Shown: positions 1-9,491 of the stretch, one piece after another | Layout of the letters: the number at the start of each line of letters is the position of its first letter | How positions within the stretch are numbered: position 1 is the stretch's first letter | NCBI RefSeq assembly: GCF_051131155.1 | Contig: NZ_CP159508.1 | Span: 3,100,001 to 3,164,000 of the forward strand | Length of the DNA: 64,000 nucleotides | Reading direction: 5' to 3' | From: Pseudanabaena minima | Lineage (GTDB): Bacteria; Cyanobacteriota; Cyanobacteriia; Pseudanabaenales; Pseudanabaenaceae | The notes under the pieces: model-generated | Seen by the model: the letters and a program-made list of their open reading frames with translations, nothing else | Database searches by the model: none | What the model was told of the DNA's origin: nothing | Position numbers and translations under genes: made by a program

Positions 1-115
1 TATCAATTGTCTTGTGATTTTCAGATATTTGTTAGGTGTTTGTCATAGCTTCGCTTTTTGCTTTGGAGCGATCTCTTGGGGTTCTGCGATTAACAAAGGA
101 ACCAGATTCTTTTTG

Positions 116-370
116 TTAGTTTTTTAAAGCATGTACAAATAAGGCGATCGCTGTCAACATCATCAATCCTAATCCTGTCCGCCAAAGGATTTGCCAGATG
201 AGGGGGAGACAGGAGAAGAAAATGGCGATCGCGCCGCACATGGCTGATATGGGGAATGCTAGGAACAAACCAACAAGGACGTATGCAAAAAATCTCACAA
301 TTGGGATGGTAATTTTCAACATGACAGTACTAGCCACAGCTAGGGCGAAGTAAAGTTTTGTAATCGACAT
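116..370 (-). CDS. Small hydrophobic membrane protein, unknown
   Basis: I do not recognise a family. The product is about 84 aa if translation starts at the internal ATG at 370 (MSITKLYF); a longer frame opens at 397. Two or three hydrophobic stretches cover most of the chain, so it is probably an inner-membrane protein. It overlaps the 3' end of the upstream broken secreted-protein gene by about 40 nt in another frame, suggesting translational coupling between the two. That upstream gene is now split by an IS, so expression of this one may be reduced. The short length and overlap leave some doubt that it is real. Confidence 0.45.
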   Translation of the reverse strand: MSITKLYFALAVASTVMLKITIPIVRFFAYVLVGLFLAFPISAMCGAIAIFFSCLPLIWQILWRTGLGLMMLTAIALFVHALKN

Positions 371-786
371 TCCAGACTCTTGCAAGTCCCTTAGCATTTA
401 GTTCTGCACGAATAATATCTTTGGCTAAGCAAGCTTCTGAAATAGCTTTTATATAGCCGCTTTCAACGTCGTAAAGTGTGCGCTTAGACTGAGCGGATGA
501 AAGCTCGTTTTCAGGAGCAAAAAGTGGGATGCTAAGATTTACACCAAATCGGGAATCATTGCGAGAGAAGTCTGTATAGAAATTGAGGCAGGCTCGTCCA
601 CAGTTATTTATTTGTCCTAAAGAGCCATTGTTGTTAATAATTCCTTGTTGTGTTAAATCTCCCAAAGGATAGTTAATAGATGGATTAAGAGTGGAATTAT
701 TCAGTGGGATTTGAGTTTCAGAGATAGATAGATTAGGATCTGTTTGGGCTTGAGTAATATCTTCTTCTAGAGATAAGACAAAAAAC

Positions 787-2205
787 GTAATTGCTCAACC
801 TATAGAAAACAATGATTTGAGAGGATTCAAAGCGATAAGAATGGACTCAAAAGCAGAAAAGCCTTGTCTTTTTCCAGTATTGACAATGGAACGAACAGCC
901 GCAAATAAGTCACGCCCCCAATCGGAGCGAAAACCATTCGTAACTTTTCTAAAAATGACACTCCAACGTAAAGCCTGTTCGCTAGAGTTATTAGTTGGCG
1001 GGATGGTGTGGTCATCCAAAAACAGAAATAAGTTTTCTCGTAATTCTAGATATCGCTTCTGTAATCTAAGTCCATCTTCTTGAGTAGGTAACAGAGCTAA
1101 AATATTGTCGAGGTCTCGATACAATCGACATCGATATTGATAACGAGTAGAGTCAGCTAAATCCGACCATCGCCTTCGCAGCACCAAAGCTCGTAGCAGC
1201 AGCTTTTTCATCCTGCCAGAGAAAATCTGGTCTCCTGCATCAATTCCATACTGACAATCTCTGAGTTGATGGGCAAGACAAACTTGCCATTCTGTCGCTG
1301 GATTGGTCTTTTGGGCGCTAAACAAATCTGATACCCACACCTCTGGTTGATGCTCTGCCATCACTTCGGCGATGACATCTGCGCCTCTAGACGGTCGGAT
1401 GATATGAAAACATACTTGTTCGTTCTGAAATACCCATTCCCATTGATTTTTACCGTTTACCCTTGCTCTGGTTTCGTCACTGCATACTAGACGAGATGTT
1501 TTTAGGGCTTGGAGTATTCCTGTCACCTCCGACTCTAGTTGTCCTTTCACCCTTGTTAAGAGATTGGCGATACCTCCTTCTGATATCTCTAAGCCAAATA
1601 CTTCACTCAGCATTTGCTGCATTCTTCCATAGCTTATACCGTGACTGTATCTCATCGTTGTCACTAGGGCAGCTATTCTTTCTCCAAAGGGACTTCCTAC
1701 TTCAAGTCCTACGGGTAATGCTGCGATTTGTTCCTGTCCACAATGCTCACACTTGCATCCATACCTTTCGATTCTGGTAACGATGGGCTTGATTGGTGGT
1801 ATATCGATCTTGTCGTATCGTTCCAGTAATACCTGCATTGATTCAGCGATCTCTTTCCCACATTCTGCACAACTTTTTACAGTTGCTTTGAGCGTTTGGT
1901 CTGGATTTTCACTCAGTTGACGACCTCCTCCATCTCTTCCTATACTTCCTGCTCGTTTGCCTTCTGTTTTTCTGGATTATTGATTTCCGCTTTAAATCCT
2001 TTGGCTGGTGGCAAACTTGAGTTCTTTGAAGTCTTCTTTGGTTTCTTTTCTAACTGCTTCTGTAGTTTTTGTAGTTCTTCCCATAACTTAACTATCAAGG
2101 CTTCTTTTGCCTCGTCTGTTAGTTCTTTTAGGTTGGGTAGTTCTTTCATTTCTTTAATTTATCAGCTTTTGCCCCTTTGTCAATTTTCCTACGTTGAGCT
2201 ATTAC
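787..2205 (-). mobile_element. IS66-family insertion sequence, copy A
   Basis: A 1419-bp element whose ends are imperfect inverted repeats beginning GTAAT (GTAATAGCTCAACG and GTAATTGCTCAACC), the GTAA ends typical of IS66. It appears identical to copy B at 4296-5714 but lies in the opposite orientation. Flanks are CAAAAAAC (779-786) and TAAAAAAC (2206-2213), an 8-bp target duplication with one mismatch. It has a single transposase gene and no tnpA/tnpB helpers, as in the ISBst12-like subgroup. It splits a secreted-protein gene. Confidence 0.92.
795..2149 (-). CDS. IS66-family transposase, read through a -1 frameshift (copy A)
   Basis: DDE transposase of about 451 aa if the two frames are joined. 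Frame one (2149-1940) has a coiled-coil-like N-terminus and a KNSSLPP motif. The second frame carries the Gly/Arg linker, zinc-binding CxxC pairs (CAEC, CEHC) and the catalytic domain with Asp in VCSDETR, Asp in VSDLF and Glu in NNSSEQAL. The frames meet at an A5 run (complement of 1967-1971), where a -1 slip continues into TEGKRAGS, the linker expected in IS66. The same arrangement in both copies argues against a random defect in one of them. Confidence 0.85.
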
Positions 2206-2339
2206 TAAAAAACGATACAGTAAACAAAACAACTTGACAAATGTATCTATTCATAAATTTCTTGAATTAGAAAACAAAAAGGGAAGCTATAGAAACTAAG
2301 CTCCCCGAAATAATAGATTTTAGGTGCTAATTGCTAAAA

Positions 2340-2696
2340 CTAGCGAATCAACACATTTTGTCCATAGCAACGCCAAGAATAGGGATTTGCCCAGTTAAGA
2401 GGTTGAGCAACTGCATCAGTTCTTCTGTACTGCCATTTGCAAGCTGCGTGCATATCTTTGCCAGAACCAGTGAAGGGAAAAAATTGAGAGCCACGAAGAC
2501 AATACCATCCCGAAGCACCTCGGCTAGGTTGTAGGTACGAACGGGCTGAAGCGCCATAAACAGAGCGACAGAATCCGTCCAAATTTAATCCACCTAGTTC
2601 AGCAGATTTAGCAGGAGATGCGGGAAGAACTACACTGGCAGCAACTAATGCCACGGCAGAACTGATTTTGATTAAAAAATCAAGAGGTTTGTTCAT
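2340..2696 (-). CDS. Small secreted Cys-containing protein
   Basis: A 118-aa protein with an N-terminal signal peptide (hydrophobic stretch ending near PAKSAE, residues about 10-32). The mature part has a pattern I associate with a widespread unnamed family of bacterial secreted modules: L-x-G-F/Y-C near residue 40, GWYCLRGS near 67, DMHAACKWQYR near 82 and PYSWRCY near the end. Four cysteines could form two disulfides. It lies alone between the interrupted secreted-protein gene and hicBA, all on the minus strand, behind a short repeat cluster. Function unknown. Confidence 0.75.
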   Translation of the reverse strand: MNKPLDFLIKISSAVALVAASVVLPASPAKSAELGGLNLDGFCRSVYGASARSYLQPSRGASGWYCLRGSQFFPFTGSGKDMHAACKWQYRRTDAVAQPLNWANPYSWRCYGQNVLIR

Positions 2697-2776
2697 AAGT
2701 TTTTAGGATCGAATTACTTATCCTTAAATTAGGACAACTTCAATTTAAAACACTTATCAAACCCTCAATACAAATA

Positions 2777-2831
2777 TGCAAAAATGCACTGTGCAAAGAC
2801 TTTGTGCAAAAATGCACAGACAAAAATGCAC
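2777..2831. repeat. Short direct repeats TGCAAAAATGCAC
   Basis: TGCAAAAATGCAC occurs at 2777-2789 and 2805-2817, with a shortened copy CAAAAATGCAC at 2821-2831. Each contains GTGCA/TGCAC half-sites able to pair. The cluster lies between the hicB stop (2843) and the start of the small secreted protein (2696), so it could be an operator for the latter or part of the hicBA 3' end. No regulator is identified. Confidence 0.5.
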
Positions 2832-2842
2832 ATAAATTTTGT

Positions 2843-3241
2843 CTAGTGCAATGCAGCTTTACCCGTGGCAGAACTGAGTAGGAAGAGTAGATATTGATTG
2901 AGGCTTACGCCTTCGCTTTTAGCTAAGGTGGCTAGGCGATGATGTAAACCTTTGGGCATCCGCAGCATGAGTTTACCGCTATATTCAGATTCAGAACTAG
3001 GTAAGGGAATATCATCACCATATTTGTAGGCGGTTTCTATCCATAGCTCACGGGCTTCATTGATATTGGTAACGGCTTCTTCGATAGTTGCGCCTTGAGT
3101 AAGACAACCATTTAAGTCCTTGATTTCGGCAACATAGCCACCATCAAGATCAGGATAGAAAGTGATGGGATAGGTGAGTTTAAGATAATAGTCTAAGGAC
3201 TGACGTTGAGAAGTTGATTTATTTGCTTTAGTTACTGTCAT
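2843..3241 (-). CDS. hicB: HicB-family antitoxin
   Basis: A 132-aa antitoxin of a type II HicAB module. Residues about 20-75 form the HicB partial RNase H-like fold (YPITFYPDLDGGYVAEIKDLNGC, then TQGATIEEA). The C-terminus (LMLRMPKGLHHRLATLAKSEGVSLNQYLLFLL) is a ribbon-helix-helix DNA-binding domain. It should neutralise HicA and repress the operon. Its start overlaps the end of hicA by 14 nt, so the two are translationally coupled, toxin first as is usual for hicAB. Confidence 0.9.
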   Translation of the reverse strand: MTVTKANKSTSQRQSLDYYLKLTYPITFYPDLDGGYVAEIKDLNGCLTQGATIEEAVTNINEARELWIETAYKYGDDIPLPSSESEYSGKLMLRMPKGLHHRLATLAKSEGVSLNQYLLFLLSSATGKAALH

Positions 3242-3482
3242 CTTTCCAGTCCTCTAAATTGAGGAGTTCTATGATTTTCTGTATATATGGACGCTTAACT
3301 TTCTGACCGCCTGTTTTTGGGATGGTTAACTGTCTCCCTAGTTCGTCTCGAAAAATATGATGACTGCCTTTTGACCGCGCTTCGTGAAAGCCTAATTCCT
3401 CAAGCAGAGTGCGGACTTCCTCAAATCTGACTTCTGGCGGACTGGCTAAAAATTTTTGGATTAGTTTGCTTAACTTTCCCAT
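3228..3482 (-). CDS. hicA: HicA-family toxin, mRNA interferase
   Basis: An 84-aa HicA toxin: double-stranded-RNA-binding-like fold with the catalytic His in GSHHIFRD (near residue 42), followed by LTIPKTGG and a C-terminal helix. It is slightly longer than usual because of about 20 N-terminal residues. The family cleaves mRNA and arrests growth until HicB binds. It is transcribed divergently from the STAND ATPase gene at 3542, so the 59-bp gap between them must hold both promoters. Confidence 0.9.
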   Translation of the reverse strand: MGKLSKLIQKFLASPPEVRFEEVRTLLEELGFHEARSKGSHHIFRDELGRQLTIPKTGGQKVKRPYIQKIIELLNLEDWKDDSN

Positions 3483-4295
3483 GTCTTCATAGTATCATAG
3501 GTAGTGTCATCTATAAGGGCTTAGTTTAGTGACGGGGTAAGATGGACAAACAAAATTTTGACAACAATCGTAAGAAATTAACCACTATACAAAAAGTTGA
3601 TTTTGAATATTTTCTAAAGAGCAAAAACGATGATGAGATCGCAGAAATTCGGGGTGTTGATAGGTCAACTGTAAATAAAAACATTACTAAAATTGCTGCA
3701 ACCTTTGGGATCAAAAGGGATAAATTAATTAACGACAGTGGCAGAGATGGCATTGAGAAAATAGTTCATCGTCAGAAGCTACTAAAACTTTGCCTGAAAC
3801 ATATCCCTGATGAGGTAACTAGACCACACATTTATGAAGAATCTGGTGATAGCAACCCTATCACTGATCCAGCATTCATGAGCAAAAGCAACGTTAATAC
3901 TGATAATCGCCCCCAAATCTCAATTAATCCCCAAAATATCCCTGCTTCCAAATCAATCCCAGAATTAACAACCCTTGAGTTTATTGGACGAAAAGATGAT
4001 CTAACTGATCTCGCAAACCTGAGCAGGCAAGCTAAAATTGTTTTAATTAAAGCAGAGCATGGTATTGGTAAGACATGGTTAGCTAAAGAGTTTTTTAGTC
4101 GTCATCCTGATCAGTATGAAGTAGTCCAGATTAACTTTTCACTTCTACTTAGTGAGGCTGCAAAGGCTGAAGAAAAGTTGCCGATCATTTTAAAACAACT
4201 TAATCAACAAACATCTGGTAGCTTTGAGCTAAATTTAGATTGCCTAAGAGCAAGGCTCTTAGATAGATCTCAAAAAACTGTCGCATTCTTGATTA

Positions 4296-5714
4296 GTAAT
4301 AGCTCAACGTAGGAAAATTGACAAAGGGGCAAAAGCTGATAAATTAAAGAAATGAAAGAACTACCCAACCTAAAAGAACTAACAGACGAGGCAAAAGAAG
4401 CCTTGATAGTTAAGTTATGGGAAGAACTACAAAAACTACAGAAGCAGTTAGAAAAGAAACCAAAGAAGACTTCAAAGAACTCAAGTTTGCCACCAGCCAA
4501 AGGATTTAAAGCGGAAATCAATAATCCAGAAAAACAGAAGGCAAACGAGCAGGAAGTATAGGAAGAGATGGAGGAGGTCGTCAACTGAGTGAAAATCCAG
4601 ACCAAACGCTCAAAGCAACTGTAAAAAGTTGTGCAGAATGTGGGAAAGAGATCGCTGAATCAATGCAGGTATTACTGGAACGATACGACAAGATCGATAT
4701 ACCACCAATCAAGCCCATCGTTACCAGAATCGAAAGGTATGGATGCAAGTGTGAGCATTGTGGACAGGAACAAATCGCAGCATTACCCGTAGGACTTGAA
4801 GTAGGAAGTCCCTTTGGAGAAAGAATAGCTGCCCTAGTGACAACGATGAGATACAGTCACGGTATAAGCTATGGAAGAATGCAGCAAATGCTGAGTGAAG
4901 TATTTGGCTTAGAGATATCAGAAGGAGGTATCGCCAATCTCTTAACAAGGGTGAAAGGACAACTAGAGTCGGAGGTGACAGGAATACTCCAAGCCCTAAA
5001 AACATCTCGTCTAGTATGCAGTGACGAAACCAGAGCAAGGGTAAACGGTAAAAATCAATGGGAATGGGTATTTCAGAACGAACAAGTATGTTTTCATATC
5101 ATCCGACCGTCTAGAGGCGCAGATGTCATCGCCGAAGTGATGGCAGAGCATCAACCAGAGGTGTGGGTATCAGATTTGTTTAGCGCCCAAAAGACCAATC
5201 CAGCGACAGAATGGCAAGTTTGTCTTGCCCATCAACTCAGAGATTGTCAGTATGGAATTGATGCAGGAGACCAGATTTTCTCTGGCAGGATGAAAAAGCT
5301 GCTGCTACGAGCTTTGGTGCTGCGAAGGCGATGGTCGGATTTAGCTGACTCTACTCGTTATCAATATCGATGTCGATTGTATCGAGACCTCGACAATATT
5401 TTAGCTCTGTTACCTACTCAAGAAGATGGACTTAGATTACAGAAGCGATATCTAGAATTACGAGAAAACTTATTTCTGTTTTTGGATGACCACACCATCC
5501 CGCCAACTAATAACTCTAGCGAACAGGCTTTACGTTGGAGTGTCATTTTTAGAAAAGTTACGAATGGTTTTCGCTCCGATTGGGGGCGTGACTTATTTGC
5601 GGCTGTTCGTTCCATTGTCAATACTGGAAAAAGACAAGGCTTTTCTGCTTTTGAGTCCATTCTTATCGCTTTGAATCCTCTCAAATCATTGTTTTCTATA
5701 GGTTGAGCAATTAC
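4296..5714 (+). mobile_element. IS66-family insertion sequence, copy B
   Basis: A 1419-bp element with GTAAT-type imperfect terminal inverted repeats, apparently identical to copy A. It is flanked by a perfect 8-bp target duplication, CTTGATTA at 4288-4295 and 5715-5722. It splits the STAND ATPase gene just before the Walker B strand. Because copies A and B each carry their own duplication, they look like independent insertions and not the product of an inversion between them. Confidence 0.95.
4352..5706 (+). CDS. IS66-family transposase, read through a -1 frameshift (copy B)
   Basis: Same 451-aa composite as copy A. Frame one (4352-4561) ends in TAG. A -1 slip at the A5 run 4530-4534 moves from ...NNPEK into TEGKRAGSIGRDGGG and on through the zinc-binding and DDE domains; the 347-aa frame listed from an internal ATG at 4663 is the catalytic part. 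Catalytic residues are Asp in CSDETR, Asp in VSDLF and Glu in NSSEQ. Without a slip, no protein holds both the N-terminal and catalytic domains. Confidence 0.85.
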
Positions 5715-7106
5715 CTTGATTAATAATCTCGAAAACTATCTAGATGGAGAGCATAAATTCCCAGAGGAATTATGTAACTATGAATCATTATTACGCCTAC
5801 TAGGTGATCGTGACGTTAACTCTTTTACTTTAATAACCAGTACGAGAGAGCCAAGTATACAAGGGGTGGAAATATCTCAGTATGAACTAAGAGGTCTAGA
5901 AATTGACGAATGGAGAAAATATTTCTCTGGCTGTGAGAACGCAGAAAATTCAGAGGTATTGATAGAAATGCATAATGCTTATGGTGGTAATGCAGAAGCA
6001 ATGAGGATTTTGCGTTTTACAATCACAAGTCGATTTAATAAAAATATTGAAGATTACTGGCAACTACATAGAAATACCTTGCTAGCAAATCATAGTTTAA
6101 GGAATTTGATCTCTATTGAAATCAGTTGGCTAGAAGCCAATAATTCAGATGCTTATAAATTGTTTTGTCGGATGGGTTTCTATCGCTATCAGGATATACA
6201 AACTGTTAAGTTTAAAGGTTTGATATGCTTATTATGGGAACTTCCTGAAGCTAAGCGAGTTGAGGTTGTAGACTATCTAAGCAGGACTTCTCTGGTTAAC
6301 GTATTTCAAGGTAAGTACTATTTACACCCTTCTGTTCAGGAAGCGGCAAGATTGTGTTTGCCCTCTGATACAGAGATATATAGAAAGGTTCATCAAAATA
6401 TAGCTCAATACTGGAAAAGCACAATTTCAGGTGAATCATTTTTCGGTAACTATATCAATATATTTGAAGCCTTCTACCATTACTATACTGCTGAGAATTA
6501 TCAAGAAGCATTTCAAGTATTTTCAGAAAAGATAAACACTGATATATACGAAAAAGAACGCTATGCCTATCTAAGATACTGGGGATATTCGCAAAATGTT
6601 GCATCTTGTTTAGAGCAGCTTCAAGATAATATAGCGGATGAGCATAAAGCTCAACTTACAGGAACAATTGGAGTTTGCTACTACTACAACAACTCATTTA
6701 AAAAAGCAATCGATTTTTTGGAAAAAGCAGAGAAATTAATTAGTTCAGGACAAGACTACAGAACTATAAGATTACATTCAACTTGTCACAGTTATTTGGC
6801 GCGTGCAAACCGTCACCTTGGCTATTTAAGTAAAGCTGTTGAAAATTGTGAATTAGCACTATCTCACCTTAGCAAAATTGACCCATCAAAGGAGACTGAA
6901 TTAAACAAAGAAAAGTTTTACAAAGTAAGGATAAATAGTAGAATTCTTAGATCATATGCCAGTGTTCATTATGATCTTGGTGATTATCAAAAAAGCCTTG
7001 AGCGCTCTGAACAGGCTCTTGAATGTTCTCGAAATATGCAAGAAGATAATCCATTAGAACACGAAATAGGGGATTCACTAGCTTACAAAGCTCTGGCGCT
7101 ATTTAG

Positions 7107-8587
7107 GTAAAGAATCAGGTAAGAAATTGACAAAAGAGTCAAAGTGGTTAAAGTAAAGGGATGAAAGAACCACCACAATATGAACGAGAAGCACTAGAAA
7201 ACATGCCAGTAGGAGAACTGGTAGAAGTAATCGTGCGCCAACAAGAATGGGCACAGCAAATATATGAAGAAATAGAGAGCCTAAAAGCAGTCAACAACAG
7301 AAGTAGCAAAGACTCATCAAAACCGCCATCAAGCGACCTATTAAAACGGTCAGAGAAAAAAGTCGAAGAAATAGCAGAAGAGGAGGGTAAGAAAAAAGTA
7401 GGAGGACAATTCGGACATAAAGGAAAAACGAGAAAAGGATTTAATCGAGTAGATCGCTTTGAGACGCTCTCGCCCGAAGGCTGTCCAAATTGCGGAGGAC
7501 AAGCATGGACAGAGATAGGAGTCAGCATCAGACAAACAGCAAGATTGGTAGAACAACCAATTGAAATCGTTGAATATCAGCAACAGGAATGTCAATGTAA
7601 GCACTGTGGCGCAGTGGTGTGGGGAGAATTGCCTAAAGATGTGATTGGCGAACAAGACCTAGAAGCAAGCCTACAAGGGATGTTGGTATGGTTAGGGAAT
7701 TATGGACATATGAGTTATAAAAAACAGCAAGAATGCTAAAAGAGATGGGACTAGTCGAAATCGGACTAGGAACCATCGCCGCCACCAATGAGCGAGTAGC
7801 AGACAGTATTGAAGCAAAAGTGGAAGAGCTAGCAGATTGGATTAAAGACCAACCCCAAGTTCAAGTCGATGAAACACCGTGGCTCGTCAAAGGCGTAAAA
7901 GAATGGCTATGGTCATTCAGTGGTGAAGGTTATGCGCTATATCGTGGTGCAGATACTCGTAGTCGTGCCGAACTAGAGTCAATGTTGGGAGAAAGCTATG
8001 ATGGCGTATTGTGTAGTGACGACTATAGTGTGTATAACGGTTACGCGCGTTGAGCGACAACAGAAATGTCTGGCTCACCTAAGACGACACTTTAAAGCAC
8101 TACTTAAATTAACCCTTAAATCTCAACAAGAAATTGGGCGTATATTCATTAGGCTGATTGATGAAGCATTTGAACATCATGCGACTTGGCAAAAAAATCG
8201 TGATACTCGACCATATTTTAACTGGGCGATTGATTTTAAAAAACGAGTCAGCCAAGCTATCTCGGATTGGATGCCCAAAGTTGGCTATGCCGCAGGTAAT
8301 TTATTAAAGTCCCTCAAGAAGAAATCGGCTCAATGGTGGTATTTCCTTGAAAATCCTCATGTCCCTCCTGACAATAATCGTGCCGAGCGTAATCTCAGAC
8401 TTGCTGTTACCAAACGCAAAGTTTGTGGTGGCTCCCGTTCTATGGATGGTTTTCGCAATACCGCCGCTTTATTGACGGTTATTCAAACTTGTAAAGCTCA
8501 AGGTAAATCTGTCATTGATTTTTTCCGTCAAGCTTTAATTGATCCTTCTTCCATCTCTCTCATCCCTATTCTTACCTGAATTCTTAC
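7107..8587 (+). mobile_element. Second type of IS66-family insertion sequence
   Basis: A 1481-bp element with terminal inverted repeats GTAAAGAATCAGGTAAGAA and GTAAGAATTCAGGTAAGAA and a perfect 8-bp target duplication CTATTTAG (7099-7106 and 8588-8595). It differs in sequence from copies A and B but has IS66-type ends and duplication length. It splits the TPR part of the STAND ATPase gene. Its transposase is frameshifted, so this copy is probably not autonomous now. Confidence 0.93.
7161..8579 (+). pseudogene. IS66-family transposase broken by two frameshifts
   Basis: Three overlapping frames (7161-7739, 7733-8053, 7998-8579) together give a near-complete IS66 transposase of about 470 aa: coiled-coil start, KDSSKPPSSD, zinc-binding CPNCGG/CKHCGA, DDE residues in VQVDETPW, CSDDYSVY and NNRAERNLR. 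The first and third pieces share a frame; the middle one is shifted by -1 at about 7735 and back at about 8050, as if one base were lost and another gained. The two slips lie 310 nt apart without an obvious slippery run, so decay or sequencing error is likelier than programmed shifting. Confidence 0.8.
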
Positions 8588-9209
8588 CTATTTAGTTTGA
8601 ACAAAGAGGAAAAAGCCATAGAGGTTATGCTTGAATCAATCGCTAAGCTCGAAAAGTCTAAAGATAAGCTTTATGAAGGTTACGCAAGGTGCTACCTGAT
8701 TAGATTTTACTTAAAAAGAAATCAATTGGAGGATGCTAACAATGAGATTGCTAAAGTCCAAGAAATTGAGAGAGAGGATAATCTTCTGTTACTTAAAGCT
8801 AGGCTCTGTGGTAGCAAGGCTCAATTTAATAGGAAACAATTCCAAGTAACAAAGCAAATAGAGTGTGGAAATCGTGCAATCCATAAACATGAGAATAGTA
8901 TTAATATTCTGCTTGGTATTGAGTGTAAGCCTCTTTTGGCAGAAGAATACTTTCAACTTGGGCTAACATATCAGGCAATAGGAGAACAAGACCAAGTAGA
9001 AGAATACAAAGCAAAAGCAACAGAACTTTTCGCGCAAATGCAAGCACCGAAACAAATCGAGAGAGTTAACAAAGCCTTTGGAGGAAACATTCAATGAATA
9101 CTCAAATAGTTGATGCGATTTTAGAAGATAGTTGAGCACATGAGTAACATAAAGACTTTTGATACAATCAAAGCAGATTTCATAAAAAACATTCACTAAG
9201 GTAAATGTA

Positions 9210-9431
9210 ATGTCCCTATTAAACCTTGAATACATAACTAACCAAGAAGGACAACCCACCGCAGTTGTCATCCCCATCGAGATTTGGCGGCAACTTTTAC
9301 CCATTGACAACACCTCCCTAGAAAATCTTAGCGAAGCCATAGAAGATTATTGCCTCAATAAAGCGATGGATGAAGGTAAAAACACTCCTCTTTACTCCCA
9401 TGCAGAAGCTCTAGCCTTTTTAGAAGATTAG
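9210..9431 (+). CDS. Putative antitoxin of a RelE-type module
   Basis: A 73-aa protein starting MSLLNLEYITNQEGQPTAVV, with a short beta-rich N-terminus (VVIPIEIWRQLLP) and an acidic C-terminus ending LAFLED. This is the layout of small Phd/YefM-like antitoxins that sit just upstream of RelE toxins. The next gene, 14 nt downstream, is a RelE/ParE toxin split by an IS. The antitoxin is intact. Family assignment rests mainly on context. Confidence 0.6.
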   Translation: MSLLNLEYITNQEGQPTAVVIPIEIWRQLLPIDNTSLENLSEAIEDYCLNKAMDEGKNTPLYSHAEALAFLED

Positions 9432-9491
9432 ATTGGAAGACTAAAATGGAAGTAAAGTATCGCCAGTCATTTTTAGAAGATCTCAAAAACA

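Larger units (their letters stand above)
330..2254 (-). pseudogene. Secreted protein gene split by an IS66-family element
   Basis: The 5' piece (2254-2206) starts with ATG and encodes a signal-peptide-like start (MNRYICQVVLFTVSFF). The 3' piece (778-330) continues in the same frame through a Cys-containing segment (NNCGRACLNFYTDF). Removing the IS at 787-2205 and one target duplication gives 498 nt, a 165-aa secreted or periplasmic protein without internal stop. The family is not recognised. As it stands only an N-terminal stub is made; a 111-aa frame from 665 remains in the 3' piece but has no signal peptide. Confidence 0.7.
3542..9097 (+). pseudogene. NB-ARC/TPR STAND ATPase gene interrupted by two IS66-family elements
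   Basis: Three in-frame pieces (3542-4295, 5723-7106, 8596-9097) join, after removing both IS elements and one copy of each 8-bp duplication, into exactly 2640 nt (879 aa) without a stop. Order: N-terminal helix-turn-helix of the kind seen on cyanobacterial NB-ARC proteins (residues about 10-70), P-loop AEHGIGKT (about 170-178), Walker-B-like VAFLINNLE across the first junction, sensor ITSTREP, GLEIDEW, winged helix with YYLHPS (MHD-like), then TPR-like helical repeats. Bacterial NLR-like STAND proteins act in signalling or phage defence by oligomerising after ligand recognition; this role is inferred. The gene is inactive here unless both elements excise. Confidence 0.85.

Noticed and set aside
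787..5714. Composite transposon or inversion formed by the two opposite IS66 copies
   Set aside because: Each copy has its own target duplication and restores its own interrupted gene, so they are separate insertions.
9094..9135. 13-aa frame overlapping the end of the STAND gene
   Set aside because: Starts at ATGA and is very short; could be a remnant of another gene, but nothing supports it as coding.
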